Assembly (NCBI RefSeq): GCF_963677195.1
Contig: NZ_OY781918.1
Coordinates: 1,166,923-1,230,922, forward strand
Length of the DNA: 64,000 nucleotides
Source of the DNA: an uncultured Marinifilum sp.
Lineage (GTDB): Bacteria; Bacteroidota; Bacteroidia; Bacteroidales; Marinifilaceae
Direction of reading: 5' to 3'
Shown: piece after piece, positions 9,713-17,648 of the stretch
Layout of the letters: each line of letters opens with the position of its first letter
Position numbering within the stretch: position 1 is the stretch's first letter
The notes under the pieces: generated by a model
What the model was told of the DNA's origin: nothing
The model's input: the letters and a program-made list of their open reading frames with translations, nothing else
Databases searched by the model: none
Program-made: the position numbers and the translations under genes

Positions 9713-11794
9713 TTATCTTTTTAGTAGTTTTTTAGTAATTCTACTTCCATCAGAAGAAATAAAAGTGATAAAATACATTCCTTTGGTAAGATTGTTTAAT
9801 GGTATTCTGGTATCTGGAGACTTAACTTCCATAATATTACGCCCTGTAAGGTTGGTTATATGAATTGAAACAACCTTATCCATATTGGTTAATTTTATTT
9901 CGCTTGTTGCAGGGTTTGGATAGAACGATGGAATTCCTTCGGCATACAAGTCATCAATACTTGTAATAACTTCGGTTGTAAAATTCCATTCAGTATCTGA
10001 TGATATTCCTGCAAATTCAATTCCATTAGTACTAACAAAGGCATCATTATCAATTAGAATATAATACTCGGTACTTCCTTCAAGACTTTCAGAAATATCG
10101 AAACTTACTTTCTCTCCATTATAAAAAGCTTCTGATGCAGCGATACTTTCAATTTCATCGTCATAGATATTGTAAATAGTTAAATTTCCATTTCCAGCTT
10201 CTATTTCTTTGTCGAATGTTAATTCTAGATCCGTTTCAATGGAGATATTATTACTATTGTCTTCGGGGCTAATAGAAATTAAATTTGGCGCTGTATATAT
10301 CGTTGTAAAGTTCCAGCTTGATTTGTCTGATATTCCTTCAAAAGTATTAGAGGAAGCGTCCGTAATTGCTCCATTATCTATTAAAACGTAATATTTTGTT
10401 CCTTCTGTAAAGTTGTTTAAAGGATCAATAGTCACTTTTTTATTCGAAAATGTTAATTGATCTTCAGATGCACTAATGCTTTCAAAAACTTCTTCAGTTT
10501 CGAAATTTTTAATAATTATATTACCAGTTCCTGCTTGAATATTTTCGTTAAATGTAATAACTAAATTTGCACTTAACGAGATATTGGTTTCTCCATTTTC
10601 GGGCGATAAATTGGCAATTGATGGACTTTCAGAATCGATATACGTTGTAAATGTCCAAGTGTCTTTGTTCGATATTCCTTCAAAAGTATTAGATGAGGCA
10701 TCAATAATGGCAGCATTATCTATTAACACATAATATTTAACCCCATTTTCAAGTTCCGAATTTAACTCAATATCAACAATATGACTAGTGTATGTAATTT
10801 GATTACTATTAGTTGAAATGCTTTCAACAAGGGTTTCATCATCATATTTATAGATGGTAATATTTCCTGTTCCGGCATCTATATCTTCGTTAAATGTAAT
10901 TGAAAGCTTGGTTGTCGACGAAACATTTTCTTCACCATTTGCAGGAGAAACAGCAGTAATTTCAGGGCTTTTTGTATCAATTACAGCTTCCCAGATTTCT
11001 TCTACCCATTCAGGATGATCGATAAATGGGTTTCTGTTACCCTGAATTCCATATACTTTTTCGTTACGGACCAATTCGGCATCATCAACCGGATCTTGAG
11101 TATTCCATTCTATAAGTGTGGTAAGTTTACCAAAGAAAGGTTCAGTGTAATTGTCTTTACTGTAGCTCATATCATTAGTCATTTCCAAATCTGGTTCATC
11201 GCCTTCACCTTCGTAACGAACTGCCATGTAGAAAATCATACGGGCAATATCACCTTTTACAGCATCGCGAGGTTCCCAAGAATCACTATCGTAATTACAT
11301 TCAGTAGCTTCGCTATGAGCTTCTCCGCCATTATCAAAAAATAAATTGCTACGCGAAGTATTTACACTTCGGTCGCATGCACGCAGGGCGTGTATATCTG
11401 TTGCAGCTCCAGGGTTATCTCTTGGATCGCCTCCAAAGCCATGAGATTTAGCCCAAATGTGTTCACGATTCCATGAATCATTATCACCAGTTCCATTATC
11501 CTGATGCGATTTGTCTTCGCTTCTTCCTGTATAAATAAGGATAATTTTGGTCTCATCATTAGGATCTTCATCTGTTTCTTTTAATGCATCCCACACATCG
11601 TACTCGCTTGCTGTATAAGGAAGAACAGTATTTCCCTTAATAATATTATGAAGAGCTGTTTTTAATTCATTACCAGTTTTGCCTGTAGCAGACTGGTAAT
11701 ATTCTTCGGTATTAGTTTGAGCAAAAACAATACTGCTTAAGCTTAAAAGTGCACAAAGAATTAATAGAGATTTTGAGTGTAAAAATTTAATCAT
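9713..11794 (-). CDS. Secreted endonuclease I with three Ig-like domains and a T9SS C-terminal signal
   Basis: A 693-residue secreted nuclease. The signal peptide ends SIVFAQ (residue 26). The endonuclease I domain (about 30-255) shows the beta-beta-alpha-metal core: REHIWAKSHG with Glu111 and His112, TDIHALRACD and NLFFDNGG. By comparison with Vibrio Vvn, the His is the general base and the Glu and a downstream Asn hold the metal (family knowledge). Three SbsA/Big_5-like modules follow, recognisable by the repeated VSPANGEENVS, LSPENGETNIS and ISPEDNSNNIS openings and WTFTT/WNFTT ends. The last 75 residues are a type A T9SS sorting domain (PSFYPNPATSEI, LTGRNI, GMYFITF), so the protein should be exported and attached or released at the surface. 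It faces the receptor/lipoprotein operon and may supply it with DNA fragments. Confidence 0.92.
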   Translation of the reverse strand: MIKFLHSKSLLILCALLSLSSIVFAQTNTEEYYQSATGKTGNELKTALHNIIKGNTVLPYTASEYDVWDALKETDEDPNDETKIILIYTGRSEDKSHQDNGTGDNDSWNREHIWAKSHGFGGDPRDNPGAATDIHALRACDRSVNTSRSNLFFDNGGEAHSEATECNYDSDSWEPRDAVKGDIARMIFYMAVRYEGEGDEPDLEMTNDMSYSKDNYTEPFFGKLTTLIEWNTQDPVDDAELVRNEKVYGIQGNRNPFIDHPEWVEEIWEAVIDTKSPEITAVSPANGEENVSSTTKLSITFNEDIDAGTGNITIYKYDDETLVESISTNSNQITYTSHIVDIELNSELENGVKYYVLIDNAAIIDASSNTFEGISNKDTWTFTTYIDSESPSIANLSPENGETNISLSANLVITFNENIQAGTGNIIIKNFETEEVFESISASEDQLTFSNKKVTIDPLNNFTEGTKYYVLIDNGAITDASSNTFEGISDKSSWNFTTIYTAPNLISISPEDNSNNISIETDLELTFDKEIEAGNGNLTIYNIYDDEIESIAASEAFYNGEKVSFDISESLEGSTEYYILIDNDAFVSTNGIEFAGISSDTEWNFTTEVITSIDDLYAEGIPSFYPNPATSEIKLTNMDKVVSIHITNLTGRNIMEVKSPDTRIPLNNLTKGMYFITFISSDGSRITKKLLKR

Positions 11795-11964
11795 ATAATA
11801 TACCTTAACATGTTTCTACTAATTGGTTGAGTAGCATAAATGGTTGTGTGGTTGAGTATACCTCTATAACTTAAAGAAAAGTAATTTTTTGGGTATATGA
11901 TATTGATGGCAAATTATGAAATATCCTGCAGACAACCTTGGTTTTGAGTGATATTTTGATAAAA

Positions 11965-11994
11965 AAGTAAAAAAAATCCCGCTTTAGCGGGATT
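11965..11994 (-). terminator. Terminator of the POT-like transporter gene
   Basis: Perfect stem AATCCCGC / GCGGGATT with a 4-base loop. On the minus strand a long T-rich tract follows; 24 bases past the stop codon. Confidence 0.85.
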
Positions 11995-12017
11995 AAGAAA
12001 AATTAATATAGAATATT

Positions 12018-13451
12018 TTAAGCTTTTTTGTTTAAAAGTAGCTTGTCGTAAAAATACAGAGCAACAACAGCAAATAATCCAATAGCTAAAATTACATACC
12101 ATATTTTTGATGGATTGTAGGAGGTCCAAAGATAGTTTGTTAATTCCATCGAATTCATATCCATAGCTTGTGCAGCTTGCGAAAAGTACTCATTTTGAGA
12201 AAGACTTTCCGATATTTCAAGCCCGCGTTTAGCAACTTCCTGTTTTACGAACACGGTTTTGTCTGACATTCCCTGATAAACATTACCCGAAATTATTCCG
12301 GCAAATACATTACCCAGGAATACAGGAATAAACGAATAGCCCATATAAAGTGCTTTTTTATCAGCAGGAGCAATGCGGCCAATATATTCTGTAATTTTAG
12401 GAGATCCTGCCATTTCACCAATTGCAAAAATGTAAATTGCGGCAAATGTAAAAAGTACATTCTGTGTAAATAGGGTTAAAGACATTCCAATTGCACAAAC
12501 CAGAAATCCTGTCATCATAGTTTGTAGCGGTTTCCATTTCATTACAATTGTGGAAACAATGATTTGGAAAATGATAATAAACAAAGCATCAAAATTTGTT
12601 ATGAACTCAGCCTCCATTTGTCCATTGTGAGTACTGTAATTTTCGCTAAAGAATGGCAGGTAAGAATGGAAGAAGTTATATACAACTGATGTGTCAACCC
12701 ATTGGGCTATGAATACCGGAAGGGTGAAAAATAGCTGATTGTACATGGTCCAGAAACCGGCAATTATTAGTAAAAAAAGCATAAACTTAAAATCGACAAC
12801 TACTAAGGCAATATTTTTAAATACATTGGATATAGAGGCACCCAATGAGTCGTTATTAGGTTTGCGATCGGGTTCTTTATAGAAAAGAAGCAATATAAAG
12901 TTAAGAGAAACTATACCAGCAGAAATAAAGAAAACCAAATCGTAGGAAGAGTTCTTAAAGAGAAGAGTTACCATAGGACCAAAGAAGGCTCCGATGTTTA
13001 CCATCATATAAAAAATTCCAAAGCCAATTGAAGCAGTTTCATCGGTTGTGGTTTTTGCGATGGTTGCCGATATAATAGGTTTAAATAGAGCAGCTCCTAA
13101 TGCTAAATACAGATACATAATAAAAACTCCTGTAAATGTATCGAACATGGGAAGAAGAATAAATGCCGATGTATAAATTATAAAAGCAATGAATAGGACT
13201 TTTTTGTATCCGTACCTATCTGCTATAGAGCCTGTGATTACGGGTAGAAAATAAAGTATACCTGTTCCAATACCCATAAGCATACCTTTTTGTGCTTGTG
13301 TAAATTCAAGTCCTCCAATATCCGATGATCCAGTAAGGTAATTGGCGAATAGCATAAAAAAGCCATACCAGGCCCAACGTTCGAAAAGTTCGATTGTATT
13401 TGCTACCCAAAATGTTTTTGGGAATTTTTTAAAGACACTTGCAATGCTCAT
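12018..13451 (-). CDS. POT/PTR-like major facilitator transporter
   Basis: A 477-residue polytopic inner-membrane protein with about 12-14 hydrophobic segments. Two features point to the proton-dependent oligopeptide (POT) branch of the MFS: the N-terminal TIELFERWAWYGFF, a variant of the ELFERFSYYG signature, and FGIFYMMVNIGAFFGP, which matches the second POT signature (FYxxINxG). The MFS loop motif GSIADRYGYKK is present near residue 75. A long polar periplasmic stretch with many acidic residues lies around 230-270. Di- or tripeptide import is the family's usual job, but many Bacteroidota members are unassigned. It is followed by its own terminator and starts 41 bases after the PAP2 gene ends. 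Confidence 0.82.
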   Translation of the reverse strand: MSIASVFKKFPKTFWVANTIELFERWAWYGFFMLFANYLTGSSDIGGLEFTQAQKGMLMGIGTGILYFLPVITGSIADRYGYKKVLFIAFIIYTSAFILLPMFDTFTGVFIMYLYLALGAALFKPIISATIAKTTTDETASIGFGIFYMMVNIGAFFGPMVTLLFKNSSYDLVFFISAGIVSLNFILLLFYKEPDRKPNNDSLGASISNVFKNIALVVVDFKFMLFLLIIAGFWTMYNQLFFTLPVFIAQWVDTSVVYNFFHSYLPFFSENYSTHNGQMEAEFITNFDALFIIIFQIIVSTIVMKWKPLQTMMTGFLVCAIGMSLTLFTQNVLFTFAAIYIFAIGEMAGSPKITEYIGRIAPADKKALYMGYSFIPVFLGNVFAGIISGNVYQGMSDKTVFVKQEVAKRGLEISESLSQNEYFSQAAQAMDMNSMELTNYLWTSYNPSKIWYVILAIGLFAVVALYFYDKLLLNKKA

Positions 13452-13492
13452 TTTTTTATTTTTTGGTTATATAGCTCATTTAAAATAACTAC

Positions 13493-14236
13493 TCAAAATT
13501 TAATCACTATTCCGTTCCCATTAAAAAGAACTTTCTGATTTTTTCGTTTGTGAAAATAAAGGCCTGCAAAATAGCCAATTCCTCCACCTAAAACAACATC
13601 TGATAGCCAATGACGATTTCGATACATTCTGGCTAAACTTACCGATACTGGAATTGCATAAATCCATTTGCTGTATTCTTCGGCAAAAGGAGTAAACACC
13701 GACCATGCTACAAATGCATGTCCCGATGGAAGAGATTTGGTGTTATTGGTGTTACCGCCAAAGGCATCAAAATGCATATTACCATGCATTTGATCAGGGC
13801 GAGAACGACCTGCAATAATTTTTATTCCTTCGGTTAAGATAGCACCTGTTAAGAGTGCTTTCCCTGAGTTAATAGCTGTTGTAGAAAGTCGTTCATCTTT
13901 TATAACAGCACCAATGGCCCATGTAGCCACAATAGATGGAGCAATAATTTTTTTCTCGCCAAATTCGTTAAAGAAATTGGTGTATTTATCAACTGAAGAA
14001 TTTTGGTTTGCTAGTATTCTATCGCTGGCCCATTCGTCAATAAAAAAGGCACTACCCAATAAGCCTCCAAAAACAATTAAATTTTTATTAGAGAATACTT
14101 TTTTGCCTAAACATGGGTTTAGCATATTCTTAGAGTTTTTAAAATAGGGTATAGAATCTTTTGATGCTTGAATAAAGCCTTTCGATTGAAAGGATACAAT
14201 TAGAAGTAGGATAAAGAATGTTAGCTTGTTTTTCAC
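13493..14236 (-). CDS. PAP2-family phosphatase
   Basis: A 247-residue exported or membrane-associated phosphatase. An N-terminal hydrophobic signal (LTFFILLLIVSFQSKGF) is present. The three acid-phosphatase motifs are intact: K139..R146-P147 (KIIAGRSRP), PSGH at 170-173, and R203-x5-H209-x3-D213 (ARMYRNRHWLSD). The two histidines and the aspartate form the phospho-enzyme machinery in this family. Likely substrates are lipid phosphates such as undecaprenyl pyrophosphate or phosphatidylglycerophosphate, but the sequence does not decide this. The start codon lies only 33 bases from the target duplication of the outer IS element, so its upstream region may be shortened or changed by the insertion. 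Confidence 0.9.
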   Translation of the reverse strand: MKNKLTFFILLLIVSFQSKGFIQASKDSIPYFKNSKNMLNPCLGKKVFSNKNLIVFGGLLGSAFFIDEWASDRILANQNSSVDKYTNFFNEFGEKKIIAPSIVATWAIGAVIKDERLSTTAINSGKALLTGAILTEGIKIIAGRSRPDQMHGNMHFDAFGGNTNNTKSLPSGHAFVAWSVFTPFAEEYSKWIYAIPVSVSLARMYRNRHWLSDVVLGGGIGYFAGLYFHKRKNQKVLFNGNGIVIKF

Positions 14237-14268
14237 GGGTTATATTTTAAAACCCAACAAAATTAAAA

Positions 14269-14276
14269 GATTTTTT
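14269..14276. repeat. Target-site duplication of the outer IS, left copy
   Basis: GATTTTTT, repeated exactly at 17196-17203 on the other side of the element. Confidence 0.9.
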
Positions 14277-14309
14277 GGATCAATTCATAATCTAAGTGGA
14301 CTTTAGATT

Positions 14310-15302
14310 TCATGCATAAATTTTACATACCCTAAACAGGAAAAAACTTATATCTCTAACACCTCTAAATTGAGCTCTAAAAGCTTTTAGCTTGGCATTA
14401 AAAGATTCGGCAGAAGCATTGGTACTTCTGTTATCGAAAAAATTTAAGATTTCCGGATAATGCGTATAAAATGTAGATGCAATTGTATTAAAGGATTTAA
14501 ATCTTGCCTTTTCCACTTTATTAAACCATTTTGCCATATTTAAACGCATTACATTCTTATTTTTACTTTTAGAAAATAGCAATCGTAAAGCATGAGTCAA
14601 ACCATAAGCTTGTTTGATATCGGGATACATTTTGAATAAGATCTGAGCTCGTTGTTTTTGTTTTGGAGACCAACAATTTCCTGACTTAAACAATAAATAG
14701 CGACTTCTGGCCAGTAATTGTTTTTTAGTATCTCCATTGGTTAATAAATCAGCAATATATTTCTCTTTGGTTTGTTTTGCCAGATGTCGGGCATCTGCTT
14801 CTTCCTGAATGGCATCCCATCGATGCGATATTCTAATCTCTTGCAATGCGTCAAAAGCAAGTTTTTGAACATGAAAACGATCAATCACCAGATTTGCCTT
14901 TACAAAGCAGAATTTCACAATCCGATTCATACTGCCAGCCATATCTAAAGTAACCTCAAGAACTGTATCTCTCTTTCTCTTATCGATTTGCTTTAGGATA
15001 TTGATAATCTTATCAGATTCTGTGCCTTCAATTATAGCTACCAAACATCCTTTTCTACCTTTGGCAGCTTTGTTGGTTAGGATCGTATACAATTCGCCAT
15101 TGGAAAGAGCTGTTTCATCAATACTCAAATGAGAACCAATATTTTTGGGATATAAAATCCACTGTTTAGCATGATCTTTCTGATCCCAATCATTAAAGTC
15201 ACTCAGATGATCTTTATACTGCTGAGAAAATAATGACCCATTGATATGATAATGTTTTTCTAAACTATTGGCACTAATTGGGTATTGATCCAAATAACTC
15301 TT
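14310..15302 (-). CDS. IS-A transposase, catalytic part (ORF B, reached by frameshift)
   Basis: Catalytic region of an ISAon1-type transposase with a DDE_Tnp_ISL3-like layout. The candidate acidic residues lie in HLSIDETALSNGELY, EVTLDMAGSMNRIV and STNASAESFNAKLK, with the family's VIDRFHVQKLA between. The frame opens right after a TAA at 15303-15305 and has no ATG near its beginning; the first possible initiation codon is a TTG at 15291-15293. It overlaps ORF A by 29 bases in the +1 frame, so a full transposase requires a +1 shift (or loss of one base in the mRNA) at the T6A4 run. It ends KIYA, like IS-B's KIFA. Identity with the IS-B protein is roughly half, judged by eye. Confidence 0.88.
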   Translation of the reverse strand, partial: KSYLDQYPISANSLEKHYHINGSLFSQQYKDHLSDFNDWDQKDHAKQWILYPKNIGSHLSIDETALSNGELYTILTNKAAKGRKGCLVAIIEGTESDKIINILKQIDKRKRDTVLEVTLDMAGSMNRIVKFCFVKANLVIDRFHVQKLAFDALQEIRISHRWDAIQEEADARHLAKQTKEKYIADLLTNGDTKKQLLARSRYLLFKSGNCWSPKQKQRAQILFKMYPDIKQAYGLTHALRLLFSKSKNKNVMRLNMAKWFNKVEKARFKSFNTIASTFYTHYPEILNFFDNRSTNASAESFNAKLKAFRAQFRGVRDISFFLFRVCKIYA

Positions 15303-15648
15303 TTAAAAAATCAGCAAACTCCTTAGTATGCTTAGTTCCTTTGCCGGTTAAATCCCAAGTGTTGCTGATAATTTGACTGGTCTCTTTTACCAGCCATTTT
15401 CGTCGCCGAATATGAAGATAAACTGCCTTATTACGTATTGGAAAATCCTGTACGATAGTGGCCGGAGTAAATCCCTTTGACAGCAAAGTCTTACTTTTAT
15501 AGTTTTCCGGATAAATATTACACTCATCCAGAAATACAAGAATTTGATGTTCATCGACCTTTACAGAAATGATCTCGAAATAATTAAATAATTCTTTAGG
15601 TAAAAGTTCCTGCAATAATATATGGTAAGATGAATTTGTTGTGCTCAT
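15274..15648 (-). CDS. IS-A transposase N-terminal region (ORF A)
   Basis: A 124-residue N-terminal transposase segment, known in databases as the ISAon1 transposase N-terminal region. The start was set at the ATG at 15648 (MSTTNSSYHILLQELLPKEL), which aligns with IS-B's MQKSLLSLFFPEGL; a TTG three codons upstream is less likely. Conserved features are the YFEIISVKVDE stretch, a basic IRRRKWLV segment and a final FADFLKELF. It probably holds the DNA-binding part. The last codons run over the slippery TTTTTTAAAA and terminate at a TAG at 15274. Confidence 0.85.
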   Translation of the reverse strand: MSTTNSSYHILLQELLPKELFNYFEIISVKVDEHQILVFLDECNIYPENYKSKTLLSKGFTPATIVQDFPIRNKAVYLHIRRRKWLVKETSQIISNTWDLTGKGTKHTKEFADFLKELFGSIPN

Positions 15649-15671
15649 TTTTATCAATCATTTTAGGGGTA

Positions 15672-15679
15672 CAAATATC
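15672..15679. repeat. Target-site duplication of inner IS-B, left copy
   Basis: CAAATATC, repeated exactly at 17149-17156. Both copies lie within IS-A sequence. Confidence 0.9.
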
Positions 15680-15754
15680 GGATCAGTTTCAAAAGTTGGG
15701 TCTGCGTACAAAAAGGAATACCTTTGCTGATAGAAAAAACACTTTAAATTATAT

Positions 15755-16129
15755 ATGCAAAAGTCACTACTCTCACTATTTTTTCCAGAAGGTCTTTTAG
15801 ATTATTTTGATATAATAGATTTTAAAGAGGTTTCTAGCGGGAAAGAAATTTACGAAAGAAGATTAACTATTTATTTAGAAGAAAAGAAGATTATTCCTGA
15901 GGAATATAAGGATTATTCTATCAAAGCCAGTGGTTTTATGCCAGCACGAGAAATAGAAGATTATCCCATTCGAGATATGTTAGTTAAGCTTAATGTCAAG
16001 CGTCGTCGTTGGGATGTTGTTGTTGATGGCAAGAGTAAAAAAGTAAGTAGAGATTGGAATTTGATCATTTCAGGAACTCGCATGTCTGCAGAGTATTCTG
16101 CTTTTTTAAAAGAAGTTAGTCGATTTTAA
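15755..16129 (+). CDS. IS-B copy 1 transposase N-terminal region (ORF A)
   Basis: A 124-residue N-terminal segment (MQKSLLSLFFPEGLLDYFDI) paralogous to the IS-A segment. It contains a basic LNVKRRRWDVV stretch and ends EYSAFLKEVSRF. The ATG lies 75 bases from the IS left end. The terminal codons TTT TTA AAA cover a T6A4 run at 16102-16111, just after ORF B becomes open; ORF A stops at 16129, overlapping ORF B by 20 bases. On its own it lacks all catalytic residues. Confidence 0.88.
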   Translation: MQKSLLSLFFPEGLLDYFDIIDFKEVSSGKEIYERRLTIYLEEKKIIPEEYKDYSIKASGFMPAREIEDYPIRDMLVKLNVKRRRWDVVVDGKSKKVSRDWNLIISGTRMSAEYSAFLKEVSRF

Positions 16130-17105
16130 TGCGATCAGTATTAAAAGCCTTGAAATATATTTAGGAATAAATGGTGATAAATTTCGAAGACAGTACAAAA
16201 CAAATTTAAGTGGTTTTGATCAATGGGATAAAAAGCTACACGCCAAAGATTACCTGATATTTCCTGAAAACATAGGTTCTAATTTAGCTCTTGATGAAAC
16301 AGCCTTTTCAAATGGAGAGTTGTATACCATTCTCAGTAACAAAGATAAAAAAGGAAAGCAAGGTAGCTTGGTTGGTGTGTTTAACGGAACGCAAGCTGAT
16401 TCCATTATAAGTTTAATTCGCGAACACATTTCAGAAGAGTTGCGCTATACCGTTAAAGAAGTTACTCTTGACATGGCTGGTAGCATGAATAAGATCGTAA
16501 GAAAATGTTTTCTAAAAGCTGAAATCACTACAGATCGATTTCATGTGCAAAAGCTGGCCAATGATGCCGTACAAGAGCTTAGAATTAAGCATAGGTGGAA
16601 GATAATAGATGATGAAAATGCAGAGTATAAGAAAGCGAAATTAGAAGGAAAATTGTATAAACCTGAAATATTGGAAAATGGTGATACACTGCGACAATTG
16701 ATGGCTAGAGCTCGTTATGCATTGTATAAATCTCCGGAAAAATGGACTACATCTCAAGAAATCAGAGCTCGTTTATTATTTGAAAGATTTCCCGAAATTA
16801 AGAAAGCATACAGGCTCTCGGATGGACTTAGAAAAATATACAATCAATCTTTAGAACCAAATGTAGCAAGACTTAAACTAGCACAATGGTTCGATGAAAT
16901 TGAAAGAGCCGGAATGGATTCTTTTAATTCAATAAAAAGAACTTTTGAAGTACATCATAAACAAATTGTTAATTATTTCTTGAATAGAAGTACAAACGCT
17001 TTTGCCGAATCTTTAAATGCTAAAATTAAAAATTTCAGAAGATCTTTAAGAGGGATTGTTGATTTAGATTTCTTCCTTTTTAGGTTATCTAAAATTTTTG
17101 CTTAG
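16110..17105 (+). CDS. IS-B copy 1 transposase, catalytic part (ORF B, reached by frameshift)
   Basis: The catalytic frame is open from 16110, directly after a TAA at 16107-16109. From there it reads VDFNAISIKSLEIYLGINGD and only later reaches its first possible start, a TTG at 16320; the first in-frame ATG is inside the second catalytic motif. The first catalytic Asp (NLALDETAFSNGELY) lies upstream of the TTG, so independent initiation would give a dead protein. The remaining motifs are EVTLDMAGSMNKIV, TTDRFHVQKLA and NAFAESLNAKIK. A fused product needs a +1 shift from ORF A. The sequence is otherwise intact and likely active. Confidence 0.88.
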   Translation, partial: KKLVDFNAISIKSLEIYLGINGDKFRRQYKTNLSGFDQWDKKLHAKDYLIFPENIGSNLALDETAFSNGELYTILSNKDKKGKQGSLVGVFNGTQADSIISLIREHISEELRYTVKEVTLDMAGSMNKIVRKCFLKAEITTDRFHVQKLANDAVQELRIKHRWKIIDDENAEYKKAKLEGKLYKPEILENGDTLRQLMARARYALYKSPEKWTTSQEIRARLLFERFPEIKKAYRLSDGLRKIYNQSLEPNVARLKLAQWFDEIERAGMDSFNSIKRTFEVHHKQIVNYFLNRSTNAFAESLNAKIKNFRRSLRGIVDLDFFLFRLSKIFA

Positions 17106-17148
17106 CTAAAAAAAATTGTGGAGTAGACCCAACTTTTGATGGTGACCC

Positions 17149-17156
17149 CAAATATC
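17149..17156. repeat. Target-site duplication of inner IS-B, right copy
   Basis: CAAATATC, identical to 15672-15679; IS-A sequence resumes after it. Confidence 0.9.
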
Positions 17157-17195
17157 TGCAATCCTTTTTAATCCACCTAAAATTTGAATTGATCC

Positions 17196-17203
17196 GATTT
17201 TTT
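17196..17203. repeat. Target-site duplication of outer IS-A, right copy
   Basis: GATTTTTT, identical to 14269-14276. Confidence 0.9.
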
Positions 17204-17222
17204 GGATTGGGAGAGAGGAAAA

Positions 17223-17250
17223 CGAAAAAAGCCACCCTAACGGATGGCTT
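17223..17250 (-). terminator. Terminator of the tRNA-Asn cluster
   Basis: Stem AAGCCACCC / GGATGGCTT with one mismatch and a TAAC loop, then a T-rich tract on the minus strand. It is 8 bases from the third transcribed tRNA and only 19 bases from the IS-A duplication. Confidence 0.75.
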
Positions 17251-17257
17251 CTCTGTG

Positions 17258-17331
17258 CTCCCCCTCTAGGACTTGAACCTAGGACCCCCTGATTAACAGT
17301 CAGGTGCTCTAACCAGCTGAGCTAAGGAGGA
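17258..17331 (-). tRNA. tRNA-Asn(GTT), distal copy of three
   Basis: A 74-base cloverleaf: acceptor TCCTCCT/AGGGGGA, D arm GCTC/GAGC, anticodon stem CCTGA/TCAGG with loop CTGTTAA (anticodon GTT), T arm CTAGG-TTCAAGT-CCTAG. No CCA is encoded. Identical to the two copies upstream in transcription order. Confidence 0.95.
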
Positions 17332-17452
17332 GTATAACTCCTAATATATTTTTAAACCCATTAAGAAAGGTTTTTGTTTTTCTTTTATAATCTGAACTTA
17401 TCTTGAAGTTTCGGAACTGATTAACAGTCAATAATAAAAGAAAATCTCTGTG

Positions 17453-17526
17453 CTCCCCCTCTAGGACTTGAACCTAGGACCCCCTGATTAACAGTCAGGT
17501 GCTCTAACCAGCTGAGCTAAGGAGGA
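17453..17526 (-). tRNA. tRNA-Asn(GTT), middle copy
   Basis: The same 74-base sequence as the neighbouring copies, offset by 195 bases from the distal one. The spacer towards the distal copy is repeated with small changes in the other spacer. Confidence 0.95.
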
Positions 17527-17648
17527 GTATATAACTCCTAATATATTTTTAAACCCATTAAGAAAGGTTTTTGCTTTTCTTTTATAATCTGAACCTATCT
17601 CGATGCTTCGGGACTGATTAACAATCAATAATAAAAGAAAATCTCTTG

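Larger units (their letters stand above)
15680..17148 (+). mobile_element. IS-B copy 1, ISAon1-type, nested inside IS-A
   Basis: A 1469-bp element with imperfect terminal repeats: the left end reads GGATCAGTTTCAAAAGTTGG and the right end, read inward, GGGTCACCATCAAAAGTTGG; both continue with GTCT. It is flanked by the exact 8-bp duplication CAAATATC. The encoded proteins are identical to those of the element at 42156-43624, and the lengths are equal, so one copy was transposed recently. It lies in opposite orientation to its host IS-A. Confidence 0.95.
14277..17195 (-). mobile_element. Outer ISAon1-type insertion sequence (IS-A), interrupted by a second IS
   Basis: Bounded by imperfect terminal inverted repeats that begin GGATCAATTCA at 14277 and, read inward on the other strand, GGATCAATTCA at 17195; the shared pattern continues TA.GTGGA. 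Flanked by an exact 8-base duplication GATTTTTT. Without the inserted IS-B (1469 bp) and its 8-bp duplication, the element is about 1442 bp. It carries two overlapping transposase frames on the minus strand. IS-B sits between the right inverted repeat and the start of ORF A, so it separates the transposase from its native promoter. The ISAon1 family name is from recollection of the protein type; the ends and duplications are read directly. Confidence 0.93.

Noticed and set aside
16102..16112. Canonical -1 slippery heptamer T TTA AAA at the transposase frame junction
   Set aside because: The heptamer is really there, but a -1 shift leads to a frame that is not the catalytic one; the catalytic frame is +1 relative to ORF A in both IS types.
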